Source: Eleginops maclovinus (lineage: Eukaryota; Chordata; Actinopteri; Perciformes; Eleginopidae). Taken from it: a DNA stretch of 64,000 bases. This document shows positions 1 to 11,200 of the stretch, one piece after another. The number at the start of each line of letters is the position of its first letter. The stretch's first letter is position 1. The notes under the pieces were generated by a model. That model was not told the DNA's origin and ran no database searches. It saw only the letters and a list, made by a program, of their open reading frames with translations. A program made the position numbers and the translations under genes. Where the stretch lies: NCBI RefSeq assembly GCF_036324505.1, contig NC_086363.1:11837653-11901652 (forward strand). The letters are read 5' to 3'.

Positions 1-2394
1 TTGACCTTTGGCCTCAGCAGATTGAAATTATAGCTTGTTTAGAGGCAAATACAACACACTAAGTATAACTCTTTCCCTCTAATCTTTAAATCGTTTTCAG
101 TTTAACCATAATGTCAAATGGGGTGAGTGTGTGTTACCATAACACCAAAATATCTCCTCGTTTAAACATTGAAACAAGGTGTTTTTTCAAGCATGTCATC
201 ACAAGATCAACACCAGCTTGTCAAAGTCTTCACATGGGCTGGATGAAATCAGAGATAACAATACCCAGCCGTGTCCCCATGCTTTTTAGATTTATTTCAA
301 CTTAAGGCATGATTGGGCACTTCATGTTCTCCATGAAGACTGGCTTCAGGAATCCCAAACCATAAATAAATACTGAGTGATTTCACTACCTCCCAATGAG
401 AAAAGAAAAGCAGAGAGCTGGAGTTGTCAGAGGGAATCTGCGGTTCCCACAAAAACGCTGGACAGCGATAAAAGCTGTAAGCTGCAGACGATTTGTTGTT
501 TGGCATCCCGCTGAGTACTATCGCCTGTTTAGGTCGTTCTCAAAACAGATTTGAACTCTCCAGTGCCTCCCTTCCTGGAATAAAGCTTCTCTCTGCAATT
601 CATGATTCTTTGCTTTGGTCCATAATCCTTTCAGAGCCTGTCAACTCTGATAGAATCACATTGTGGGTTTGTTGCTGAATTCTAAACGTTTTGTTGTATT
701 GTTGTTAAAATAACTGTATTCCTCCTCACGGCTCAGACATGGACCAAAAAAGTGAAACACTTGAAACCATGTGCTTCTTATTAAGAAAGGCACAGCCAGT
801 TATCATAATATGATGTCTGCCAAAATGGACGGCCGTGTTTTCTTGGGCCTGTCTGGAAAAACGTCAGGATAAGAATGACTGGTAGCTTTTCTGTGAGACT
901 TTACACTGAAACTGATTGATCATCTAGAGACACAGCTAAAAGTTACACACGGCCAGACGCTGGCTGCCTTAAATTGTCAACAAGTGCTCAGACCCAGGCG
1001 AGGCAAGGCTCTTTCTTTTTTGACAGAGAAGAAGAGTGCGTTTCTCAAATCCCTGAGGAACAAGCGCAAACCCAGAGAGGCAGACGATAGAATAACATCT
1101 CAGAGGATCCTGTGGACGCGCAGCCGGCTGCTGCGGTAGAAACACCATCCTTCAGTCTGCATGTAGCAGATACTCAAAGACTAGCCTACCTGCCAGCTGG
1201 AAACTCAACAGGGAATAGAAAATATATGCAAATGATAGAGGGCTCTGTCCGGAGAATGTAACAGTGAAGGAGAGAACAACAGGGCAGGTGCAAGGGGTTC
1301 AAATGTCAGAAGGGTGGAGCTTCACAAACCCAGTAACACCTCCACAACCTGACTGGGAACATAAACATGACAAGGCTACGCTCACTGGGGTGCAAGATCA
1401 GATTCTTGAAGAAAATAACCGCCGGAGGCCAAGGAATGTCTCAACTGCCCGAAAAACAGAAACAGGGACTAAACGAAAATGATAAAGGAGGAGGAGAGCC
1501 AAGAAGAGTTAGAGAGCCATGTTTAGGGACAAATGTAGACAAAAAGGAACACACACCTTAAATCATGTTTGTGTGATATACAATAAAATGAATGAACCAA
1601 CGTTATACTTCAAAGTGTTGTATCAAATCACTTGATCTACTATTTAATAAAGACAGTCCACTTGTACTACAAACCAGAAACAGATTTTTGGGCATCGCCT
1701 ACCATGAGGTTTTAATAGAGCATGAAATGCATATAACACCTTTTTCAAATAAAAATTTAACAGATAATGTAAGATCAGGATATTTTACAACACATCTTCA
1801 GTGCTTACACACACACACAAGAAGGCAAAAAGCCCCCCGCCGTGATGAAGGTTTGAGCAGGATAGCATCGCAGCACGTAGATAGTCTATGTAGCGTGAAG
1901 AGGAGAGGAATTTGGGAGGAGGCTGAGCCCCATGCTCAGTGAAGACGGTGTGAAGCATGCAGCTTTAAAACGCTGACCATGACGGGTGATAGGAGAGCGA
2001 GGCGGGGGCCAACGGATCTGGAAGTACTGACTTACTCTGAGCTGTCCACAACTTCCAGATCAAAGCTCAACAGTCAGCACTTTGTTTGGCTCCTGCTTGT
2101 ACAGTACATCTTCAATGCTTTCTTATGTGAAGGTGAGCATTATGGCAGCAGCAGTCGTAGCATGATTACAAGTTATATTATTATTATTATTATTATGATG
2201 ATATGTGTACGTTTTGGAATTGAAATATCTACAATGGGAGGGATGTAAGATTTACTAGAATGTAATTAAGAACAGAAACATTTACACAACAGTAAAAAAC
2301 ATTTTCAAAAGAAAAAATATGTCGATAATGAAAAAGGAAAAATATTGCCGCCGTCACAGAAACATTTTCATAAAAATGGCGTACGTCCCCATCT
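1..2394. other. Intergenic / downstream of cenpw, no recognised gene
   Basis: No open frame here gave a recognisable protein. A short (ATT)n run lies at about 2175-2196. A basic, exon-like plus-strand frame at 1027-1139, preceded by a pyrimidine tract and CAG, is discussed in the findings. The rest is AT-rich unique-looking sequence, part of which may be cenpw 3'UTR on the minus strand. Confidence 0.5.
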
Positions 2395-3575
2395 TCATCC
2401 CTTTGCTTTTTTCAGCAATTTCTATTAAAAAAAAGAAAAGGAAATAATGTTTGATTGTTGTCAACAGTTTATATGTGTTTTATTACGGTAGTTAACATGC
2501 TTAATTAGTAAACCTTTCTACTGCAATTATATTAATACAATCCAACATGGGGAAATAATATAAAATTAAGAAGGAACAACATTTTCAAATCCAGCTTTTA
2601 CGTTGTTTCACACATGCAAATACAGGACCCAAAGTCATGCGGTTGTGGAGCGTTTTTTAGAATGGTTGGACTGTAAGGTTGGCACAGTTGGTGCCTTGCT
2701 TAAGCGCACCTCATCAGAGCCCAGGAGGTGAACTGGCACCTCTCCGTCATTCGTTACCAGGCAATACTACGTACTGACTGTCTGAACTGACCTTTCCACC
2801 ATCAGGATCCAAAGCCACCTAAATACTTATAAAGCCTGGATAGAATGTATAACCAATAAGATGTGGGCCACTACCAGAAAATTTGACTTTTCAAATGCAG
2901 AGAATGACAATAAAACAACTGTATTTAAAAACGTGTGAGTACCTTTGGAGTATTCATTGCATTTCAGAGAACAACAAAAAGGACCATAAGAAAATCTCTT
3001 GGACTCAAACAACCACACTAAAATACATGTTCCTCTTGTATATTTGTATTTTTTTATGCTTCAGAACCCAAACAAGGAATCTAATAAGAACATGTAAGAT
3101 TGTTAAATAACAAATAATAATAATTGCAGTTTGTATTCGGTTATAAAGTTTGAAAATAGTAATATACGGTTTGGTAAGACCGTCACAACTACAGTGGGAC
3201 ACAAAAGAACCATGTACAATTCGTGATTTGATCTTTTCTTTTTTTTTAACTAACCTTGGACACTGCTTTGAGGTGACAAGCTCTGATCGTTGCAGATTTC
3301 TCCTCGAACGCCTTAGCCTTCGCCTCTTCAGCCAGGTTGCTCAAAAATATTAACGTCAGGAGTTCAATCTGAGAAAACGTAACACAATAATCGTGTTTAT
3401 TGACCAGCGGATGTGTTAGCCATGATAGCAGCGTTAGCCACAAACAGCAGTCAGGGACAGTATCAACATTAGCGCTTTACCGACTCACCATCGCCTCAGA
3501 TGTTGGCCTCATGTTTATGTGAGTCTTCGTTTTTGTTTGGATTATAGATTTTAATTTGGATGCCTTCTTCAGCAT
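2395..3575 (-). CDS. cenpw: Centromere protein W (CENP-W), complete, 3 exons
   Basis: Histone-fold subunit that pairs with CENP-T in the constitutive centromere-associated network and binds centromeric DNA. Minus-strand coding exons: 3575-3489 (29 codons), 3368-3255 (38), 2421-2395 (8 plus TGA), all phase 0, giving 75 aa against 88 in human. The N-terminus is short and basic (MLKKASKLK). The middle exon carries the histone-fold helix: LLTLIFLSNLAEEAKAKAFE, then a K/R-rich stretch ending HLKAVSK, which matches the human pattern of LAEE and a final AAAK. The tiny last exon encodes KLLKKAKG, equivalent to the human KKSRG tail. Donors are GTGAGT and GTTAGT; acceptors are CAG and TAG. The gene is divergent from hddc2, with 407 bp between start codons. 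In human CENPW is near TRMT11/RSPO3, not next to HDDC2. The last exon was placed by frame and similarity only and is the least certain part. Confidence 0.88.
2620..2800. repeat. Dispersed repeat fragment in cenpw intron 2
   Basis: Sequence around 2670-2750 (tggtgccttgct... then cacctcatcagagcccaggaggtgaactggcacctctcc) resembles a recurrent fish dispersed repeat recalled from other teleost loci. Class and ends cannot be set from this window. Confidence 0.3.
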
Positions 3576-3982
3576 GTTGGCGATTGTGAAGAGCAAAACA
3601 CAAATTCACGCCGACAAAAAAGTTTGATTACCGATTCGAATGTCCCGCTTCTCTTACTTCCGGTAAACGGATTCTTCTTCGTGAACTTTGCATCGTCACT
3701 TGTTGCCGCTACTGCCTGCTACAGTTTCAAATGTCTGGTTTACATTTCAGTAATCATAGCGATGGAAAAACCATATAAAATACAAAATGTCTTGAAGTTG
3801 CAAACTATTAAATACCTGGATTCAAAAACAGGCACAGGGATAAGTGCTGTGGACTCTCTTTTTAAGTTTCCACTAAGGTTTGTTGCGTTGTAACGCTGCC
3901 GCCTAGTGGATGAATGGATCAAGTACACCAGCAGAACACCCTCCTTCTGTATCCGGGTCAACGGATAGTAACTGCAGCCACA
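3576..3982. promoter_or_regulatory. Putative bidirectional promoter, cenpw / hddc2
   Basis: These 407 bp separate the start codons of two divergently transcribed housekeeping-type genes. A perfect ETS-type core, ACTTCCGG, lies at 3656-3663, with several CpGs nearby, and no TATA box is evident on either side. Such short head-to-head arrangements are usually shared promoters. The call rests on position and motif only. Confidence 0.55.
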
Positions 3983-5926
3983 ATGGAGAAAATAGCCGGC
4001 ATGAGCAATATGCTGCAATTCATGAAATTTATCGGACAGCTGAAAGTAAGACCTCTTCCGAAAGATACTTGTATGGTGATTTGGCCGCTTTTCAAAAATG
4101 AACAACACATTACTATAAGCCTGGCCTCACAAAATCGTGTATTGGTGCTACTGGAATGAATACAGTGAGGTAGTGCTTTTAGTCCTTACCAATTTGCAGC
4201 TTATCCTTCTTCATTTTCCCGCACACACAACATGTTATATCAACGTGTCACACGATGCTCTGCTGGGACCTCAAGGAGTAACATTAATAATTGCTAATTA
4301 ACTATATTTGTGTCCTCTGTTTGGTCAAGTATGGTTATCATTATCAAAGCATCAGTACAAAACTTTAAAAGAGTAGGGTTCACCATCATGAAGAAAAAAC
4401 ACAAAACATATTCTCCCTCCCAAGCAACCGCCAATGTTTTGTTGTTACATTTATGTTTTATTCTAAAATGTGCAGTCATACAAACAAATCAATAATGTTA
4501 TATAGTGAAGCAAGGCAGTATCATCAAACAGAAACTGTCTTTCAAACGAAATCAATAGGCAAATATTTTAGGTTGTTTTTGTCTCTCTTCTGTGCCACTC
4601 ATTATTAACTCTGTGTTGTTCCCTGCAGAGGGTCCCACGGACCGGCTGGGTGTACAGGGAGGTGCAGAAACCAGAGAGTGTCTCAGACCACATGTACCGC
4701 ATGGCCATGATGTCTATGACCATCACAGACCCCACAGTGGACAAAGACAGGTGATTCCTTCCCACTGCTTGCACCCAGACCTGGAAGCAACTTCCAAAAG
4801 ATTAAAAGAGCTAACATTAATTTTACTGAGTAGATTACAGCAGCTCATCAACTGTATATCTTTAAACAGCATACATATTGTTGTCTTTTTCCCTTACTGT
4901 CTTTAGATGTATAAAGCTGGCTCTAGTTCATGACATGGCAGAGTGCATTGTGGGAGATATCGCTCCATCAGACAACATCAGTAAAGCTGAGAAACACAGG
5001 CGAGAAGAGGCAAGTGACCAGTATCCCAAAACATCTCTGTTTTGCTTAACAGAGTAGTCTGTTAAGGCTTCCATGGCATTTTGAAGTAAACAATGATGTC
5101 TTGTATTAAAATACTTATCTCTGTTTGGCTTTCTAATTTCTCCATCTCCCTTCTCTCTTAGGAGGCGATGAGACATCTTTCAGCTCTTCTGCCGGAGGGA
5201 CTCAAACAGGAGATCTATGGACTCTGGGAGGTAAGCCTCTGCTTTAGTTGAATCTCGTAACCTCATACTTGACAGCAGGAAGTCATGTCCCTTTATAATC
5301 ATAATTAAACCATTGGGTTTTTGTCGATGCACTTGTGTTCTTCTGCAGGAATATGAAAACCAGAGCAGTGATGAGGCCAAGTTGGTGAAAGAGTTTGACC
5401 TCCTGGAGATGATACTGCAGGCTCACGAGTACGAGGAGCTGGAGGGAACGCCGGGAAGACTGCAGGAGTTCTTTGACTCCACCGAAGGTACGTTTATAAA
5501 TCAGTGTCTCAATTCTTTCCTGGATCTCATCAATTAAGTTGCTCACATTTTTGCACCTGGGAAGGCCTATTTTCTTTAGCGTATAAATATGGAACTAAGC
5601 AGTTGTCGAAATTATATTTGAAACAGTTTTTAGATTTGTTTTAAGTCAACAATCCAAAGCTATGATTACACTTTAAAACTGAAATCCGTTTGACCATAAA
5701 TGACCTTTCCCGGATAATTGAATGTTTCTTTCTTTAGTAATTCAAACTAGATGTATTGTTCATATGTACATTTTTGATTCTCTCAGGTCGTTTCCAGCAC
5801 CCAGACGTGCTCCAGCTCCTCAGCTCTTTGCATAAAGAGAGAGGAAGTCACATGAGTAAAAAGGATGAAGAAAAGAGCTCTGGGAACATGCAGACGACTG
5901 GTGCTGCATCTTCAGACACATCCTGA
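3983..5926 (+). CDS. hddc2: HD domain-containing protein 2 (5'-deoxynucleotidase), complete, 6 exons
   Basis: Metal-dependent HD-family phosphohydrolase that removes phosphate from deoxynucleoside 5'-monophosphates (YfbR-like). Plus-strand exons: 3983-4045, 4629-4750, 4907-5009, 5162-5230, 5349-5487, 5787-5926, giving 636 bp and 211 aa (human 204). HD-domain metal ligands are visible: His42 in SDHMYRMA, His70-Asp71 in LVHDMAE, and Asp136 in KEFDLLEM. The conserved VGDIAPSDN and HRREEEAMR segments are present. The ATG at 3983 has a good context (A at -3, G at +4) and starts a protein matching the family N-terminus; an in-frame upstream ATG at 3914 would add 23 residues but has a poorer context. 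The intron between 5009 and 5162 has a GC donor (GAG|GCAAGT) and an AG acceptor; a GT donor nearby does not keep frame. The last ~25 residues are polar and low-conservation. Confidence 0.95.
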
Positions 5927-6856
5927 CTCTGAGACATACAAACATTTCCTTAGTGGAGGTACTTTAACACAAAATATGTGTATAAGGACGCACACATACG
6001 TCACAAGATCAGATGTCTTCTACAACTCCTCATTTTTCAGGCATTTTTCCTTCAGTACCACTGAGGATGAAAATACTGTCCTGGAAATGCCTTGTATAAT
6101 TAATACATTATGAAACCTACAAATGCAAAAGCTGCCAGATAATATTCAAAAGCAATAGCTTGGCAAAATGTAACGAAATGTCCTTACAAATCGGTTGGAA
6201 AATTACTAAACCCTATATAAATCCCCAGATTCAAATCATCTAAAGGCTTTATTTAATTTTTCCGATCCATTTCATCACATGTTGACATATAGTATACATT
6301 TTATTCGGCATATATAACAACATTGGTTATCCATTTACTGTTACACATAATTACTTTGTTTTGGTTGGTTTTATCTTGGTTTCACATTTCTGTCTTCAGT
6401 TTGAAACCAGTCACAGTGGTATTTAGTTTGGGTAACAGATCTTTAATATCAATTCATCAGCCATAAAAACAGTTATTTATAATAGTGTGTGATTATTTGT
6501 ACGCAGATGTCAAACACAATGTTATTTGAATGTCACAGCTTTGATGTTTGCTGTAGTATAAACCTTTGAAAACATCTTATCTGGAGTTCAGTTTGATGTC
6601 AACTCAACACAATAAGCACATGTTAAATATTTACTGTAGTTTATTTTCCAATAACAGAACATGCATTACCTCAGTTGTTTTTCTTGCAACACTCTTTCAG
6701 TATGTTGACATGCTTACTATTGAACATATTTCATTAAACATGAACCGATCCGGGGATCTTCTCAAACCACGGCAAAAAAACATAAGAGGAACATGAAACG
6801 GAGTATATATTGAAACTTGATGTCAAAGTTATGCTGTGGCCACAGAGGCTGTTTAA

Positions 6857-6890
6857 AATAAAAGAATGTTTTTACACACAAATGAATAAA
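6857..6890 (+). terminator. Candidate hddc2 polyadenylation signals
   Basis: Two canonical AATAAA hexamers on the plus strand, at 6857-6862 and 6885-6890, about 0.95 kb after the hddc2 stop. A GT/T-rich stretch follows (tgtttttcc). Other AATAAA motifs occur further on, so the true cleavage site is not established. Confidence 0.35.
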
Positions 6891-7904
6891 CGTGTTTTTC
6901 CTAACATACTCAGTAAAATGATATGTTGTCTCACAGCATTAAACTGTTTGTCCTGCACCAGGAGGTTCAAATAAATCGGTTTAGTAATGTTATTTAGTAC
7001 ATCAGTAAGATGGGCAAAAGGCCACAGAAGTTATTTTAGGGTAAAAATGCATTGTATGCATGTGAGAATCCAGCACTAACGTAACGTACAGCAGTTCAAC
7101 ACAATGTATAGACTGTAACTGTCCATTTTCCAAATAAATAGCCCCCCTTTTAACTGCTAGAGTGAAGATGATAATTCCCAACATAAGTGATTCACCTGAT
7201 TTTGTGAAACCTCCATGTTGTAGTGAGCCTCGCTGTCAGTATTTCACTATTTAATTTCTTCCTACAGTATACACTCTTTAGTCCTATAGTATGACCAGAC
7301 TACATATACACTATGTGCCATACGTATGACTGCATTCAAAAAGTTCCTGACCAAAACTGACAGCAATGTGTAGAACAGTAGGCTGCGATTTAAAGCTTTT
7401 GCTTGGCCCATAAAATATTTTTTTTGATGCTATAAGAACATTTCAGATCTTTAGTTGGAGTGAAAAATCATTTATACAAGTTTACAAATAATTAGTTCCA
7501 CCCAGGACTTCTGGGTTGATTCCATCAATATGGGTTATGTACATTTCAAAAACATTTAGTAAAAAGTACAAGGTACTTCAAAATGTAACATAAGAGTATT
7601 ATCAAAAACGTATTTCTATTAATACCCTAAAAGTGTCGTTTTTGGTATGAAAGTTGTAGTGATGTAGAGTTGAGATACTGTACTGGCTGTTTTCACAAGC
7701 TTAGCTGCGTCTCGCCTCGTCTGATCAACGTCTGTGGTATGGAGGTGGCAATACCCTCTGATTGGAGGACACCACACTATAGAAAAAGTCTTTCAACATT
7801 ACCCAGCTTGGATCTCTTGGTAAAATGTATAACGTTTTTTGGGATTGTTACAAAAGAATGTTCCTGCAAACCGAGTTGAGCTTTGTGTGGAGTGTCTCAC
7901 TGTG

Positions 7905-7910
7905 TTTATT
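7905..7910 (-). terminator. Candidate tpd52l1 polyadenylation signal
   Basis: Minus-strand AATAAA (plus TTTATT) 309 bp beyond the tpd52l1 stop codon; the first canonical hexamer noticed downstream of the gene. Usage is inferred, not shown. Confidence 0.35.
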
Positions 7911-8218
7911 AAATTCCTCCACTGCAGTAGGTTTGCTGTTGTGATCTTTTCAAAATAAAAGGCAGACAACTGCTGTTTTGGAATATTTAGGGTAAATTTG
8001 GTCCAAACAAGACGTTTCTTAAACTTCCTTTGAAGTATAAGCCTTAAGGGTTGCATCTAGTGTTAGGAGGCTTGATCTCAAACTTGGTTTGTAGAAGCGC
8101 CCTAACACGAGGGATCAAATACAGGTGTTCTGTAACATTTCAGTCAGAGTATTTAGAAGATAAGTTCTGCAAAACAGGACTCCCTGGTTTTTGAGTCCAG
8201 CCTCACGGTGCCGCTCTA

Positions 8219-11200
8219 TCACGGCCTCTCGGAGCCGTCAGTCAAGTTGTTAGTGGGCGTGTCCTGAGAGCTGGCGTTCGCTGCGGAGGAGAGGACTTCC
8301 TCAAAGCTGCCACCTGTCTCTGCACCGCCAACCTTTGTCTGTGGAGGAAGCAGGACAACATTAATACACAGTGTTTTAGAGAAGTGCTTCTTTTTTTTTT
8401 ACAATGTTTTCCTCCACAAAATACTGTAGAAAACACTCTGGAGTAATTTAGCATTTAAAAATGTTCCAAATGTTAATTAATTAATAATTAATAATAAATG
8501 TTAATTAATTAATAATCGAAAACGTTAATAACAATACAGTCAGTCAAAAAGAAAAAATAATATTTGCTCATTGATAAAATAAATCTAATAATCTGATCGT
8601 AGTCTTTTTAGTGGCTTTAGTTAAAGGAGTAAGGGTGCCGCTGAGACTGTCTCAGGATCAGTGTGAACATAAATAACCAGCGGGCTTACAGTGAGAGTCA
8701 AGAGTGTAAGCTGGTCTGTACACACAGATCACAGTGTGTACCTCTCTCTGCTCCACTTTTTACTTTAAGACACCAAGAGGCAACAACATGACCTGTTTCG
8801 CTGCGTGGCTTTCACAGTTTACTACCACAGATCATCAGGTAGTGTACATCCTAGTATTAGTTAGTGTGTCTGTCACCAGGAACAGCAAATGCTCAGTTCG
8901 ATTGGCTGCAGGTACAATATAAGGAATATGGGCGTATTCCTTTGATACTAGCTTTAGAAAAACAATACACATATTGTTTTTTGGGTTTATTACCACTAAT
9001 TCACCGCAAATTCTCTCACACACAAACACACTTTTTATTCACCTTGATAGTGGACACTGTAGTCTCGACTTTCTCCTCAAAAGACTTGAAGCTGGGAGAG
9101 TTTCTGTAAATAGAATTAAACCATTAATGTATGAAACAATTAGTTACATTTTCTATATTAAAGTACATATTTTGCTTAAATGATTGTATAACAACAATGG
9201 TTTATCAGCTTATTTTTCACACATACACTTGTAAAATGTAGGAAAAGGTCATGGGTGTAAAAAAGATCATGCATATCCGATATTCTATTCATTCCAGGTT
9301 TCTTATTATGAGTATCATTAAACACATGTCAAAGGAAGGACACATTAAACAGTTTACTTCTATAAAAAAACAACATGTACTTGAAGGTAAAGCCAGGCTA
9401 TAGAGGAACTTAACGATGAGTGGAAAAACAAACACAGATTGATTCCCTATCAAACACACAGAGCCAGCAGCGCAGTGGTTACCTCATGGTGGGCATGCTC
9501 ATAGAGTGTCTGATAGAGTAGCTGTCCCCAGAGAGCGTGGTGAGAGAGGAGTTAATCATTAGCACAGGATACACACACACACACACACACGCAAAACCAG
9601 AGATAGATAGAGATATCACTGTCTTTAAGCCCTTTCTTTTGACATTGTGCTCATTAGTCAGTCCCAGAGCCTCTCTTGGAGGATGAAATGGATATTAAAA
9701 AGGCAATCTGAACACTAGTGTCACTGGAGAGAGTTACAGTAAGGAATGGAGATGTAAGATTTAAGCAAGATTAAACACCCTCACAAGAAAAAGCTGTCTA
9801 TCTATCTATTACTGTAAAAGAAGAAAATCAATCTGATGATGGGAATAATCATTTTAGAAAGAACAGACCTACACACTGTTGCTTTATATTTTTTAGGGTA
9901 TATTTTATTTATACATGGGCTTCCTTATTTAGGATTGTTGGATTTCATTGTCACACATATATTTGTCCGTTTGTCTGTGAGGCTACACAAATATTTCTTC
10001 CTTTACAAAATGAAAGAATAGAATGATTACGGTGTAGTTTGATTTCAAGAGTGTACCGCATACCCTGATGATTACTGGGATAAAACTAAACTAATTATGG
10101 CCAGAATAATCGTCACATTAAACTGTTGTTGTTTGCTTGTAAAACATCATTGAGAGTTTTGAAACCTGCTATGTAAATGTATTGTTATTACTTTTACTAT
10201 TGTTGTTAAATCCTCCTGTGTCTAACAGCTGGAACAGACAGAAACACATTACATCTATGGTGTATTATGAAAAAGGACTGCAACTCATTCATCATTTTAA
10301 ATAGCTCATAGTCTCATGTCCTGGCTTAGTTTTGGCACTTTCAAGCAACTTGGGAAAGTTTGTGACAACTAGTTCACATGATTCATTGAGGCCCTTTGTT
10401 TGGGCTTATCAGAGAAACTGAAATCGATTAGCGATGATTCTGCACAGCAGCATTTACTCCAGCAGACTGAGCTGACTATCCCACCTGTTAGCGGCATCAG
10501 CTGACCGCACCAAATCTATTGAGTTAAGAGTGAGGAGCAACTAGTGTGACATAATCAGCTGTGTGATGCTTACCCTATAGAGTTGGACCTTGGGAAGCAT
10601 GGAGGGAGAAGGAGAACATTTTTTTCACGATACTTGACAAGGCCTTCTGTCACACTTTCACTTTAGTAGAACATTTATGTTATTTATACACAAAAGAGGG
10701 AAGTAAACAACTTCATAGTGGGGAACTTGATTTTACTTCACTATACTTTATCCCACACTTACAGAGATGTGGTTACTAAATGTTCTACTAAAGGTCATCA
10801 TCGTAAACACACACAAATGCAAACCTAAGCACGCTCACACTTAAAACAAACTCTATATCAGATTGGAGTTTTTTTACTCAATCCAAAAATATCTATGAGA
10901 TCACACACACACAGAAAGCAGAAATAAGAATAAAGAGCCAGAATTTAAAAGCGAAAAGTGACATAATTAACAGTGTAGGCACCGAAACACTATCCAAAGA
11001 GTGGCAAATCTGACTTTTGACTGCACAAATATTTATAACGATACAGTATATTCGCAACGGCTGATATGCTGTATCCATTGAGAAGTTTGAAAATCAGTTG
11101 AAAGGCAGTCGAATATTTGATAAGACAAAATGACATGCAAAGAGGACACTTCCCAAAGCAAATACTAACATGCAAAAACTATGCACACCATGATCTATTA

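Larger units (their letters stand above)
5927..8218. other. Converging 3' regions of hddc2 and tpd52l1
   Basis: No coding exon is recognised in these 2.3 kb. The interval should contain the 3'UTRs of hddc2 (+) and tpd52l1 (-), which run tail to tail. Composition is AT-rich with no clear repeat. Candidate polyadenylation signals for both genes are listed separately. Confidence 0.6.

Noticed and set aside
3740..4108. 122-codon minus-strand frame
   Set aside because: Overlaps the cenpw-hddc2 promoter and hddc2 exon 1 in antisense; no homology recognised.
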